A stretch of 50,244 nucleotides of DNA. Origin: Candidatus Poribacteria bacterium. Its GTDB lineage: Bacteria; Poribacteria; WGA-4E; WGA-3G. Below, piece by piece: positions 41,610 to 49,913 of this stretch. The translations under genes and the position numbers were made by a program. Where the stretch lies: the NCBI GenBank assembly GCA_012267415.1, contig JAAXGN010000017.1, positions 177,594 to 227,837 on the forward strand, given 5' to 3'. Position 1 is the stretch's first letter. Every line of letters begins with the position of its first letter. Below the pieces are notes generated by a model that had not been told where the DNA came from, searched no databases, and saw nothing but the letters and a program-made list of their open reading frames with translations.

Positions 41610-42248
41610 ATGAAATCAGATGAACAACGCGGCATAATTATCGGTATAACAGGTGGCATTGCTTGTGGTAAAACGACTGTCTCCGATCTTCTTGCTGAAA
41701 AAGGTGCTATCCCTATCAATGCTGACGAGATCGGACATCAACTCCTTAAGTCTGATAGTCCAATTTTGAATCAACTGACTGAAACGTTTGGACCGGATAT
41801 ACTTGACGATTCTGGTGACGTGAGTAGAAAAAAACTGGGAGCAATCGTCTTTAGCGATAAAGCAGCACTCGAGAAATTGAATTCACTCATGCACCCGCTG
41901 ATTATTGAACGTTCCCGTTCACAGGCGCGGGAACTCGTTGCAGAAGATCCGTCATGTGTCGTTTTGCTTGATGCCCCGCTTCTTATTGAGGCGGGTGCTT
42001 ATGATTCAGTTGATCTGATCATCGTTGTAACAAGTTCACGAGATTTACAAATAAGGCGGATATTAGAACGAAGTCATTCACAGAAAAGACCTTTAACAGA
42101 GAGCGAAGCACAAGCACGTATTGACTCTCAGATGCCTGTTTCAGAAAAAGTAAAGTATGCTGATATTGTCATAGAAAATAACGGGACGCATGAAGACCTA
42201 CAGAGTCAAATAGACCATCTCTGGAATGATTTTATTGATAAAGATTAA
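41610..42248 (+). CDS. coaE: Dephospho-CoA kinase
   Basis: A 212-residue kinase for the last step of coenzyme A synthesis: ATP phosphorylates the 3'-OH of dephospho-CoA. Walker A is GITGGIACGKTTVSDLL, followed by INADEIGHQLL, the CoA-binding region (LNSLMHPLIIERS), LLDAPLLIEAG and IIVVTSSRDLQIRRILERS. The lid-like RIDSQMPVSEKVKYADIVIENNG closes it. ATG 41610 fits the family; the frame is open from TTG 41574, which lies directly behind an AGGAG without spacing and is rejected. No good ribosome site precedes ATG 41610, so the start is moderately sure. Confidence 0.94.
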   Translation: MKSDEQRGIIIGITGGIACGKTTVSDLLAEKGAIPINADEIGHQLLKSDSPILNQLTETFGPDILDDSGDVSRKKLGAIVFSDKAALEKLNSLMHPLIIERSRSQARELVAEDPSCVVLLDAPLLIEAGAYDSVDLIIVVTSSRDLQIRRILERSHSQKRPLTESEAQARIDSQMPVSEKVKYADIVIENNGTHEDLQSQIDHLWNDFIDKD

Positions 42249-42269
42249 GGTTTTTATTGGGTGATATGC

Positions 42270-42288
42270 GGGCGGGGAAACCCCGCCC
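42270..42288. repeat. GGGCGGGG palindrome between coaE and modC
   Basis: GGGCGGGGAAACCCCGCCC is an eight-pair hairpin with a 3-base loop, followed by CTACGG. It resembles the cores of the family B palindromes. It lies between two convergent genes and may act as a terminator for either. Confidence 0.6.
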
Positions 42289-42335
42289 CTACGGATGTTT
42301 TTCTTGACAGAATAACCGGAATATTTATTTAATCT

Positions 42336-43433
42336 TCATGGGTCAGGCCAGAGTAGATTGACTGCATTTGCTTTTATGACGCAATAGACCTGTTTTCCTT
42401 GACACAATTGGAGTTGTTTACACGCATCCGGTGTAATTTTAACTGTCATAAGATGTTGCTCAACGTTTATAGATACTAAAGTCTGATTCTCCACTGACTC
42501 TATTGTTCCTTTCAAGATGTTCCTTGCACTGATCGGAAGATTGTCTTCAAGCGAGATGATTATATCTTCTGCCCTAATGGCGATCGGTACTTCATTGTTC
42601 GTGTTATTTTCAATATTAGGTTCAATGTAAGGTATCATGAGTCGTTGAGTCCCAATTTCTAACGCCGTTACGCCTTTCTCTTTATCTGAATATGCAATTG
42701 GTAATGATAGGATATTCTCTACACCTGTAATACTAGCGATCGGCAAGGTTGAAGGTGTCGTGAGCAATTCATGCGGTTCACCTTTAAAGGCAATCCTACC
42801 ATCTGAGATGATGTATGCTTCATCTGCAAGTGCCATGACCTCCGAAATAGCGTGGGTAACATATAGGATGGGAATTTCAAATGTCTGTTTAATGTTATAC
42901 AGATAGGGTATAATCCTATTTTTCAGACCTCTATCGAGTGATGCAAGGGGTTCGTCCATCAGCAGGATATTCGGTTGCATGTTAATAGCACGTGCAACAG
43001 CGACTCTCTGACGTTGTCCACCAGAAAGTTGCTTAGGGTATCTTTCAAGCAAATCCGATATTTCAAGTATATCAAGGATTTGGGATATGTTATCCCCATT
43101 CCTTTGAAGTGTCTTAGGCTGTCCGTAGCGGATATTCTGTTTTACGGTGAGATGGGGGAATAGGTATCCCTCTTGAAATACGTAACCTATCCCTCGTTTT
43201 TCTGGTGCAATGTTGATTCTGGAATTTGAATCGTAAAGGGTCTCGTTACCGAACAGGATTTGCCCTTTATCGGGTGTAAGTGTACCGCTAATGCAGTTGA
43301 GTAGTGTGGTTTTACCGCTACCAGATGCTCCTAAAAAAGCGGTAACTTTCTGACTCAACACACAATCAACTGTCAAATCAAAACTACCGAGACGTTTCTG
43401 AAAATTGAGAGAGAAATTAGTATTTTTTGCCAT
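42336..43433 (-). CDS. modC: Molybdate ABC transporter ATP-binding protein
   Basis: A 365-residue ATPase for molybdate (or tungstate) import. Walker A is FLGASGSGKTTLL, Q-loop VFQEGYLFPHLTV, signature LSGGQRQRVAVARAI, Walker B ILLMDEPLASLD, and H-loop YVTHAISEVM. The C-terminal MOP domain (SARNILKGTIESVENQ, VKITPDACKQLQL) binds oxyanion. It directly abuts modB. The protein begins MAKNTNFSLNFQKRLGSFDL. The identification rests on the set of three neighbours as well as on the sequence. Confidence 0.93.
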   Translation of the reverse strand: MAKNTNFSLNFQKRLGSFDLTVDCVLSQKVTAFLGASGSGKTTLLNCISGTLTPDKGQILFGNETLYDSNSRINIAPEKRGIGYVFQEGYLFPHLTVKQNIRYGQPKTLQRNGDNISQILDILEISDLLERYPKQLSGGQRQRVAVARAINMQPNILLMDEPLASLDRGLKNRIIPYLYNIKQTFEIPILYVTHAISEVMALADEAYIISDGRIAFKGEPHELLTTPSTLPIASITGVENILSLPIAYSDKEKGVTALEIGTQRLMIPYIEPNIENNTNNEVPIAIRAEDIIISLEDNLPISARNILKGTIESVENQTLVSINVEQHLMTVKITPDACKQLQLCQGKQVYCVIKANAVNLLWPDP

Positions 43434-44066
43434 TTAATCATACCGAAATGCAAACCGTTCTGTGAGCCAAATTGCAATGAAAGCAATTACGGTTGATATA
43501 AAGACCAATCGAAACACTGTAGCATCCTCACCTTGTTGAACTGCAGAATAAATAGAGAGTGCGATTGTCTGAGTCTTTCCTGGAATATTACCGGCTACCA
43601 GCATGGTTGCACCGAATTCGCCAAGACTTTTTGAAAATCCAAGAATTGCACCTCCAATAATACCGCGGTATGCCAACGGAAGTGTGATGGTGAAAAACAC
43701 CCTGACAGGTGATGCACCGAGTGTTCTTGCCACTTTTTCAAGTTCTACCGGTACGGATGCGATTCCTGTCATGATACCCCTTACCAAAAGTGGAAACGAG
43801 ATAACTGATACAGCTAACACAACCGCTACTGGTGAAAAGACGATTCCACTTTTGCTGAACAGAATCAGAAGTATGTAGCCACTGACTACCGGGGGAAGCA
43901 CTAACGGCAGCATAACGAACGTATTCAGTATGGATTTTCCAGGGAAGTCACGTTTTGATAGAAGCCATCCTATGAATAGTCCAGGTGGAAACATCACAAT
44001 CAGACTGAGTATAGCAACCTTGAAAGTTAGGATAAGTGCGGTAATTTCAGCGGGAGTAATCCTCAT
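43434..44066 (-). CDS. modB: Molybdate ABC transporter permease
   Basis: A 210-residue inner-membrane permease with five spans. The binding-protein-dependent loop reads LEKVARTLGASPVRVFFTITLPLAYRGIIGG, followed by SKSLGEFGATMLVAGNIPGKTQTIALSIY, the hallmark of ModB. It overlaps modA by four bases (ATGA) and has no gap to modC. Confidence 0.95.
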   Translation of the reverse strand: MRITPAEITALILTFKVAILSLIVMFPPGLFIGWLLSKRDFPGKSILNTFVMLPLVLPPVVSGYILLILFSKSGIVFSPVAVVLAVSVISFPLLVRGIMTGIASVPVELEKVARTLGASPVRVFFTITLPLAYRGIIGGAILGFSKSLGEFGATMLVAGNIPGKTQTIALSIYSAVQQGEDATVFRLVFISTVIAFIAIWLTERFAFRYD

Positions 44067-44881
44067 TTTAATTCGTTAGGTGAATTTTGATGTGATGGAT
44101 CTGTTGATAGATGTCTAAATCCGTGTTTATCAAATATTAGATAGGCAGCAGGTGTTTTCAAGAAATCAATATATTCTTTTGCTATCTTTTTCTGTTTACT
44201 GTCCTTTAAAATAGCAGCAGGATATGCTATCGTTGAATGTGTATTAGGTGGAAATCGGTAAATAACCTTAACCCGTTCACTCACGGTTGTATCGGTTTGG
44301 TAAACAAAGGCAACATCCACGTTTCCTGTTGACACATAAGCGAGTGTAGCACGTACGTCGGTGCCAAAAATCAACTGTGGTTGAATCCTATCCCATAAAT
44401 CAAAGTGTTTCAGCACTTCCTTAGCATAAAAACCGGCAGGCACAATTTCTGGTTGTCCTATTGCAAGTCTGGATATAGCGTTTTGTAGAATATCATTCGG
44501 ATCATTTATGCTTATCTCTGACTCTTTGTGTGCGACAATGACCAATTCGTTTGTTAATATATCTTCTCTGCTATTCACCGCCAGTAAACCGAGTTTCTCA
44601 AGTGCATCAGTTTGGATGTCACTTGCTGAGATGAAAACATCTGCAGATGCACCTTTCTCAATTTGGCGTTGTAGTGTTGTTGAAGCAGCAAAATTATACG
44701 ACACACGCACCTTATGTTTTTTTACATATTCCTTCTCAATATCGGTTAGAGCATTCGTTAAACTCATTGCAGCGAACACTGTAATTTCAGGTTCTTTCTG
44801 TGTATCCATATTGCATCCAGTAATTAGCAGATGCTTTAGACAGAACACATATAAGAACATAGAGATTATCCGTTGATGCAT
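44063..44881 (-). CDS. modA: Molybdate-binding lipoprotein
   Basis: A 272-residue binding protein that presents molybdate or tungstate to ModBC. The lipobox LLITGC (Cys 23) shows that it is membrane-anchored. The mature part starts EITVFAAMSLTNALTDIEKEY and has the usual NFAASTTLQRQIEKGASADVFISAS, then VDVAFVYQTD and YPAAILKDSKQKKIAKEYIDFL. A promoter (44914-44942) lies in front. No molybdate-type ModE site or riboswitch is recognised. Confidence 0.95.
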   Translation of the reverse strand: MHQRIISMFLYVFCLKHLLITGCNMDTQKEPEITVFAAMSLTNALTDIEKEYVKKHKVRVSYNFAASTTLQRQIEKGASADVFISASDIQTDALEKLGLLAVNSREDILTNELVIVAHKESEISINDPNDILQNAISRLAIGQPEIVPAGFYAKEVLKHFDLWDRIQPQLIFGTDVRATLAYVSTGNVDVAFVYQTDTTVSERVKVIYRFPPNTHSTIAYPAAILKDSKQKKIAKEYIDFLKTPAAYLIFDKHGFRHLSTDPSHQNSPNELK

Positions 44882-44913
44882 GAGAGTTACCCGAATCAGC
44901 TTAATACAAATTG

Positions 44914-44942
44914 AGTATAGCAGAAAAATGAAGTCATGGCAA
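44914..44942 (-). promoter_or_regulatory. Promoter of modABC
   Basis: On the minus strand TTGCCA (44942-44937) and TATACT (44919-44914) are 17 bases apart, 33 bases ahead of the modA start codon. The outer edge touches the direct repeat of the element at 44958. Confidence 0.65.
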
Positions 44943-44957
44943 GAATGTAATGTCTGG

Positions 44958-45291
44958 GGGTGTGTAAATATTTTGTCACCATAGGTGTTATTTTAAGAAG
45001 ATAAATCCAATCAGTTAGTGTCTTCAGTCCCGTAGGGACGCTATGTTCATAGATCATGATTGAACACCCGTTCTTTAGTCCCGTAGGGACGATATGTGTA
45101 TAAAAAGGTAATTACATAAACATATCGTCCCTACGGGACTAAGACGGTTAACTGCCCGTTTTTCTATAAACATATCGTCCCTACGGGACTAAAGACATAC
45201 TCATAACAGATTAATCCCTATAAATTGACACATAAGATTATAAGAACTTTACGTGCCAGAGAGCATCCAGTGACAAAAACTTTACACACCC
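44958..45291. mobile_element. Family A element with direct repeats (334 bp), holding four palindromes
   Basis: It starts GGGTGTGTAAATATTTTGTC and ends GACAAAAACTTTACACACCC. ATGTCTGG stands at 44950-44957 and again at 45292-45299, at its borders. The interior has four copies of TAGTCCCGTAGGGACGATAT at about 45025, 45075, 45116 and 45165, the first two in one direction and the last two in the other. Together with the ends, the whole element can form a large hairpin. No gene is seen in 44882-45521 otherwise. Confidence 0.85.
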
Positions 45292-45382
45292 ATGTCTGGG
45301 TAAGTAAAAAAGAACTTGAAAAAGTAAGACGAGAAAAGTATAATACTATTATAGTGGAAACCATAATTACTTTCACATCTTT

Positions 45383-45438
45383 GTAGCGCAAACTTTTAGT
45401 TTGCGTACACTCTGCACAAACTGGAAAGTTTGTGCTAC
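45383..45438. repeat. Family E double hairpin
   Basis: GCGCAAACTTTTAGTTTGCG is followed after a few bases by GCACAAACTGGAAAGTTTGT ending GCTAC: two hairpins, with GTAGC at one end and GCTAC at the other. A very similar copy lies at 48605-48660. Confidence 0.7.
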
Positions 45439-45533
45439 GGCACAGTCCAATAGGTCGGTTTAAGTACCACAGACTAAAGTGTGCATATATTTTTGTATAT
45501 CACTAAAAAATTGCATCACGTGTGGAGGCAACC

Positions 45534-45827
45534 TTGAAAGAGTTGGAAATTCTTAAATTGAAAGTGTTTTTCTTTGGATTCACATGTTGTGTTTCTATCA
45601 TTACCTTTTTGGTTATGGCACTATGGTTAGCCAGCGAAGGAGGTCCACTGGCACCGGAACCTTTTGAAAGTGAAGTCAGTTTTATGCTATCGCTTGTTGC
45701 ATTTTTTGGTATTTGGTGCGTATACCTCATAGTGCTTTTTCTCGTATTTGTGATACGATTGGTTATGAGGTTCCTGAAACGCATATACGGGTCCGTTCCG
45801 GAACTACACAATGATGCACACAATTAA
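45534..45827 (+). CDS. Small two-span membrane protein
   Basis: A 97-residue protein of unknown function with two membrane segments: VFFFGFTCCVSIITFLVMALWLA and FMLSLVAFFGIWCVYLIVLFLVFVIRLVM, separated by a short acidic loop (GGPLAPEPFESE). The end is basic and then polar (RFLKRIYGSVPELHNDAHN). TTG 45534 is chosen as the start, since GGAGG (45524-45528) precedes it by five bases; GTG 45522 would overlap that site. A terminator follows. The antisense frame over the same span is not credible. Confidence 0.65.
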   Translation: MKELEILKLKVFFFGFTCCVSIITFLVMALWLASEGGPLAPEPFESEVSFMLSLVAFFGIWCVYLIVLFLVFVIRLVMRFLKRIYGSVPELHNDAHN

Positions 45828-45857
45828 TTAAGTGCAACTTCCAAACTACTATTTTCA

Positions 45858-45902
45858 CAGGCAGATATCCTATGTTTTGGGTATCTGCCTGTTTATTCTT
45901 TG
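45858..45902 (+). terminator. Terminator after the small membrane protein
   Basis: CAGGCAGATA and TATCTGCCTG form a ten-pair stem around a 14-base loop, followed by TTTATTCTTT. Confidence 0.85.
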
Positions 45903-46050
45903 TGGGTTCCTGTAACTCATCTATCTGATTAAAACTGTGTAAACAAAAAACATGGAAGTTACGTTATATTATGAGTAAGTTAAATTTGATAAAGGAGGCG
46001 TCAAAACATAGAGGTTTCTGAGAAAATTCTGTGTATATTGACGTAGTAGA

Positions 46051-47166
46051 ATGATTAGATATTTTTCATTAGCTGTATCAGTATTATTATTATTGATATC
46101 TAACACAGTTTTTGCGGGTCCTGGTAGGACAGGTGCACAAATCCTGAATTTAGGGGGTGGTGCTCGTGCAAGAGCATTAGGAGACGCTTTCTCGGCTGTG
46201 TCTGGAGATGTCACAACATCACTCTGGAATCCGAGCGGATTGGCTTATTTGCCTGATAGTAATTTGCATTCAGACAGGAAAGGTTCACAACTCTCTATGT
46301 TCTATTCAGATATGAGCGGCCCCTTTGGTGAAGCGGGTGAAGGCATGTATTATACTTTCATTTCAGGCGCAATGCCTCTGGGGGACATAGGAACAATAGG
46401 AGCAACATTACAACTAAATGGTCAAGGTACTATCCCTGTCACAGTAGACTCACCCGAAGTGATCCGCAACGATAACCTCGGAACGAACATGGTCCTTACC
46501 TTATCTTATGCCGATTACTTGACGAATTCATTGGCAATGGGAATAAACGGTAAGATGATTAGAATGGTTCTCGGTACAGAAACAGGAATCTCTTATGCTG
46601 TGGATATAGGTCTACAGTACCATGTCCCGTTTGATCTTATACCCACGACAATCGGAATGGTAATTCAGAATGTTGGACCCGACATATCGTTTATTGATGA
46701 GAATCAAGCAGATCCTTTGCCGAGAATGTTTCGGATTGGGACATCAATGAGTCTCTATAGAGACAGATACAATCACCTTCGTTTGGTTAGCGGCATCACA
46801 TCCTATATTGATAAACTCTCAGAAAATGAAGAGGAACTATTAGTCGATTTGGACCGTGTCAATGCAGAAAGAGCTGAGAAGATTACCAAAGAACAACTGC
46901 TTTCTGATAGAGGAGTCGGCATCCGCGCATTTGAATGGCGACACCTACAGAAGAACATCGGCGTAGAATACTGGCTTGGGGATATCCTCGCAATGCGTAT
47001 CGGCTATAAATATGAACCTGGTATAAACTTACAAGAATTTACAGACCATCTCACTTACGGTATCGGTGTTAAGGTATATCTCTACAATTTAGACATTACT
47101 TATGGACCGCGTTTTGGTCCCGCTGAGGAAAGACTTCTTGAAGCGACAGGTATTATCGCATTTTAA
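46051..47166 (+). CDS. PorV/PorQ-like outer-membrane protein
   Basis: A 371-residue exported beta-barrel protein. A signal peptide (ISNTVFAGPG) precedes AQILNLGGGARARALGDAFSAVSGDVTTSLWNPSGLAYL, which is the strongly conserved start of the PorV/UPF0164 family. Further strands run to the end (LEATGIIAF). PorV is a type IX secretion shuttle in Bacteroidetes; related proteins occur widely without that system, and no other por genes are seen here. The ATG has no close ribosome site: the strong AAAGGAGG lies at 45991, 50 bases upstream, with no usable start behind it. So the N-terminal end is moderately sure. Confidence 0.85.
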   Translation: MIRYFSLAVSVLLLLISNTVFAGPGRTGAQILNLGGGARARALGDAFSAVSGDVTTSLWNPSGLAYLPDSNLHSDRKGSQLSMFYSDMSGPFGEAGEGMYYTFISGAMPLGDIGTIGATLQLNGQGTIPVTVDSPEVIRNDNLGTNMVLTLSYADYLTNSLAMGINGKMIRMVLGTETGISYAVDIGLQYHVPFDLIPTTIGMVIQNVGPDISFIDENQADPLPRMFRIGTSMSLYRDRYNHLRLVSGITSYIDKLSENEEELLVDLDRVNAERAEKITKEQLLSDRGVGIRAFEWRHLQKNIGVEYWLGDILAMRIGYKYEPGINLQEFTDHLTYGIGVKVYLYNLDITYGPRFGPAEERLLEATGIIAF

Positions 47167-47182
47167 TGGGGAATAGTTTATA

Positions 47183-47971
47183 GTGAAACTCGTACAAACC
47201 GTAGTCATTTATGCAGTAATTTTCAGTTTCTCGGCTGCTATCTGTATAGCATCTGATATGTCCCAAGAACATCTATTCACAGATTTTTATCTAACATCTC
47301 ATCTTGGCATACGTACACTGGCAGATCAATCTACTACAAACGATAACATGGTTTCGCTTAAATCTCCAAATGAAGCGTTTCTCTATTCTCTTGCTATCCC
47401 TGGAATGGGACAACTCTATAATGGTTCAAAATACGGTTACATCTATACTGCAGCGGAGATTGGTTTGTGGATTACGTATTTCGTCTTACGAAATTCAGCA
47501 GTCAATACACGTGAAGACTATAGGGAATTGGTAAGAGAAAATGTGATCTTTATCGGTCCAGGTTCCTTTGAAGAATGGGACGAAATCGAAGACTATGAAC
47601 ACGCAACACAATATGAAAACTGGAACCATGTATACGATTCTGAGGCAACCAGAAATAGAACCGGTAAGTGGTATTGGAAGGATCTTGACCCGTCACTGAA
47701 AGATGCTAAGAACACAAGCATTGAATTCGACTCAAAACATCGTCTGCAAGCTTATGATTTAAGGCAGGAAGCAAACGATACATTTGAAAATGCACGGACA
47801 GTTTTAGGGATAGTTATTCTAAATCACGTTTTTAGTGCTGTAGAGGCACGTATCTCAACGAAACGTTGGAACAACAGACAGCAACAGAACTCTGCATTTG
47901 AAGTGGAGTTTAAAACCGATTTTTCAACGGATGCACCAAGAGGAGCTTTGGTACTCAAGAGAAAGTTCTAA
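47183..47971 (+). CDS. DUF5683-like exported protein
   Basis: A 262-residue protein with a signal peptide (VVIYAVIFSFSAAICIAS). SPNEAFLYSLAIPGMGQLYNGSKYGYIYTAAEIGLWITYFVL is typical of the DUF5683/TM2-like family, a pair of membrane segments around GQLYNG. A long charged, Tyr/Trp-rich region follows (EEWDEIEDYEHATQYENWNH, GKWYWKDLDPS), then a further span (TVLGIVILNHVFSAVEA). The start is GTG 47183, 16 bases after the PorV-like stop, with ATGGGGAA ahead of it. Coupling with PorV-like genes is common, which suggests a shared envelope role. Confidence 0.75.
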   Translation: MKLVQTVVIYAVIFSFSAAICIASDMSQEHLFTDFYLTSHLGIRTLADQSTTNDNMVSLKSPNEAFLYSLAIPGMGQLYNGSKYGYIYTAAEIGLWITYFVLRNSAVNTREDYRELVRENVIFIGPGSFEEWDEIEDYEHATQYENWNHVYDSEATRNRTGKWYWKDLDPSLKDAKNTSIEFDSKHRLQAYDLRQEANDTFENARTVLGIVILNHVFSAVEARISTKRWNNRQQQNSAFEVEFKTDFSTDAPRGALVLKRKF

Positions 47972-48031
47972 AGTCTATCCGTTAATTTGCTTTTCTAAGA
48001 TAGGACTAACGGAGATTATGACCGCTGCTGC

Positions 48032-48538
48032 TTATTTGTGTTCATGGTCTCCCTCTCTGTCATGCTCACCGCCTTCTTCTTTATGACCATGTTCACTCTT
48101 TCCTTCTCCGCCATGCTCGCTATCTTCCCCTTCACCACTGTGTTCCCCCTCACCCACTTCAGGATGTGCAGTCCAAGCATTGAAGTCCGTGCCTGTTGCG
48201 GGGAGTAGGATTTCTTTTTTTGTACCGGGTGCAAGGTCACCTGGGGTTGTTGGACCGAGTTCTTTTCCGTTTGATAAGTGAACTTCGACCCGAACCTGCT
48301 TCAAAGTTTCGTCAGTGGTATTTTCTACGGTTCCTTTGAAGGCATTGGTATCTGGGTCGTATTTTAGAACGAGTCGTGCCCCGTTCCGTACTCTATCGTA
48401 TTGCTCATTCAATGCCAATTCAACTTTAGATTCTTCACTGCCATCGTCAACGGATAGCTCTTCCTTTTTTGAGCATCCGCTTACACTTGCCACCAATATG
48501 ATGGTAATTACCGTAAGAACAGTATAGATCGGATTCAT
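48032..48538 (-). CDS. Lipoprotein with FxLYD-like domain and His/Glu-rich tail
   Basis: A 168-residue lipoprotein. The signal peptide ends at the lipobox VASVSGC. The central domain (LALNEQYDRVRNGARLVLKY, FKGTVENTTDETLKQVRVEV, HLSNGKELGPTTPGDLAPGT) is beta-rich and resembles an FxLYD domain. The tail of about 35 residues (EGEHSGEGEDSEHGGEGKSE, HGHKEEGGEHDREGDHEHK) is rich in His, Glu and Gly and could bind metal. ATG 48538 (RBS AGAGGT) is preferred to the far upstream frame start at 48640. Its paralogue is 48773-49285. Confidence 0.75.
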   Translation of the reverse strand: MNPIYTVLTVITIILVASVSGCSKKEELSVDDGSEESKVELALNEQYDRVRNGARLVLKYDPDTNAFKGTVENTTDETLKQVRVEVHLSNGKELGPTTPGDLAPGTKKEILLPATGTDFNAWTAHPEVGEGEHSGEGEDSEHGGEGKSEHGHKEEGGEHDREGDHEHK

Positions 48539-48604
48539 GAATGTGTACCTCTTTATGAAGATTAGAAATTTTTTAGTGAAATCTATAATAACTTGAACAC
48601 AATT

Positions 48605-48660
48605 GTAGGGCAAACTTTTAGTTTGCGGACACGACTGCACAAACTAAAAGTTTGTGCTAC
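48605..48660. repeat. Family E double hairpin, second copy
   Basis: GGCAAACTTTTAGTTTGCGG and GCACAAACTAAAAGTTTGTG with GTAGG at one end and GCTAC at the other. It matches 45383-45438 in layout and core bases. It sits between the two lipoprotein genes. Confidence 0.7.
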
Positions 48661-48682
48661 TTAAGTGTAGACAGATGCATCT

Positions 48683-48714
48683 ATGAAAAAGGGAGCAATA
48701 AGTTTATTGCTCCC
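48683..48714 (-). terminator. Terminator of the upstream lipoprotein gene
   Basis: On the minus strand GGGAGCAATAA and TTATTGCTCCC form an almost perfect hairpin, then CTTTTTCATAG. It lies about 60 bases after the gene at 48773, so that gene is probably a single transcription unit. Confidence 0.85.
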
Positions 48715-48772
48715 TTGTAGGAGTCTGCTAACAGAGTCCTGTTCGTAGTTTCATCAGTTCTGAAGTCGGTGT

Positions 48773-49285
48773 TTAATTTCCGCTGCCTTCAGTACCTTCG
48801 CCACCTTGTCCATGTTCACCACTGCCTTCGCTGCTTTGTCCACCATGTTCGCCGCTGCCTTCACCTCCGCTGGAGCTGGGGCCGACTTCGGGGTGAGCCG
48901 TCCATCTATCAAAGGCTGGTCCCTCTTCTGGCAGTACAATGTCCAGAGATTCGCTTGGTGCAAGGTCTTGAGGTGGTGTTGGACCGAGTTCCGCAGTTGC
49001 GTTTCCTGTTGCTGAATCATATAGATGAATTTCGACGCGGACTTGCTGTAATACCGCATTCGTATCATTTTCAACGGTACCTTTAAATGCCTTTTCGTCT
49101 GGATAGTATTTCAGAATCAGATGTGCGCCATTACGGACATTATCATAAGTTTCGTCAAGGGTGAGTCGAACTGCTGATTCTTCGTCACTTGTCATTGGGT
49201 TTGCGGTGTCAGACTCTGAACATCCAATAAGACTGACTGTAAGTGCCAAGGTGATTATTGTGAGAATCCCCAAATAGTGTTTCAT
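48773..49285 (-). CDS. Lipoprotein with FxLYD-like domain and Gly/Ser-rich tail
   Basis: A 170-residue lipoprotein: signal peptide with lipobox VSLIGC (Cys 22), then LTLDETYDNVRNGAHLILKY, FKGTVENDTNAVLQQVRVEI, HLYDSATGNATAELGPTPPQ and DRWTAHPEVG. These match the gene at 48032 nearly block by block, including WTAHPEVG just before the tail. The last 38 residues are Gly, Ser, Glu and His repeats (GEHGG, GEHGQ), less His-rich than in the paralogue. It lies downstream of the 5S rRNA, on the same strand, after a 450-base gap. No enzyme motif is seen. Confidence 0.78.
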   Translation of the reverse strand: MKHYLGILTIITLALTVSLIGCSESDTANPMTSDEESAVRLTLDETYDNVRNGAHLILKYYPDEKAFKGTVENDTNAVLQQVRVEIHLYDSATGNATAELGPTPPQDLAPSESLDIVLPEEGPAFDRWTAHPEVGPSSSGGEGSGEHGGQSSEGSGEHGQGGEGTEGSGN

Positions 49286-49443
49286 GGTTTTGCCCCTTCT
49301 GTTTTTTATATGAACAAATTTACCATTTGCTGTAAGGTATCATGGTCTGCTAACTGTTCGCTTTGGACAGCCGTATTAATTTCATGATATAATCAACGTG
49401 CTGTAACTTTAAGGTTTTCAGGTAATTATCTTTATGAACCTTC

Positions 49444-49521
49444 AAACGAGATTCCTTACGAAGTCTCGTTTACATCAAATTGTATGATGTTCTAACGTTT
49501 CCTTACGAAACTTCGTTTACA
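49444..49521. repeat. Two TTACGAA hairpins in the gap after the rRNA genes
   Basis: AAACGAGATTCCTTACGAAG continuing to TCTCGTTTACA is a hairpin with an 8-base stem. GTTTCCTTACGAAACTTCGT ending TTACA is a second, related one. No gene is recognised in the rest of 49286-49700. Confidence 0.6.
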
Positions 49522-49700
49522 AAATGTTATCCTTTTTCAAATTTTCTCTTTACCTACTTCTCCACTCCCAACCTGCTTGTCGGTAAATGTTCTGTTCACT
49601 CACTCACGACGTAGAAACGTTTGACAAACTGGTTGCCTTTTCTAGAGTCACTTCAGGGACTATTGATTGTTGAAAGAGAAGGATATAACCTTAAAGATTG

Positions 49701-49726
49701 TAAGGACAGGTTATTAACCTGTCCTT
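49701..49726 (-). terminator. Likely rRNA operon terminator
   Basis: TAAGGACAGGTTA and TAACCTGTCCTTA form a 12-13-base inverted repeat a few bases past the 3' end of 5S rRNA. On the minus strand it is followed by CAATCTTTAAGG, only a weak T-run. Confidence 0.65.
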
Positions 49727-49735
49727 AGCGAGGTA

Positions 49736-49852
<117 letters not shown>

Positions 49853-49913
49853 AAGGTGTATAAAAATATTTGACAATTGTATATGTATTGAGGAACGGTA
49901 GAGGAAGATATAG

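Noticed and set aside
45025..45193. Possible CRISPR array of four repeats
   Set aside because: Repeats change direction halfway and the spacers are of unequal length and partly similar to each other; the block lies inside an element with inverted ends and a target duplication.
45503..45823. 106-codon open frame on the minus strand
   Set aside because: The opposite strand gives a coherent two-span membrane protein with a ribosome site and terminator, and the minus frame has neither.
49380..49410. Promoter-like TTGGAC and TATAAT in the gap after the rRNA genes
   Set aside because: The spacing is 19 bases, and no plus-strand gene follows before the rRNA genes on the other strand.
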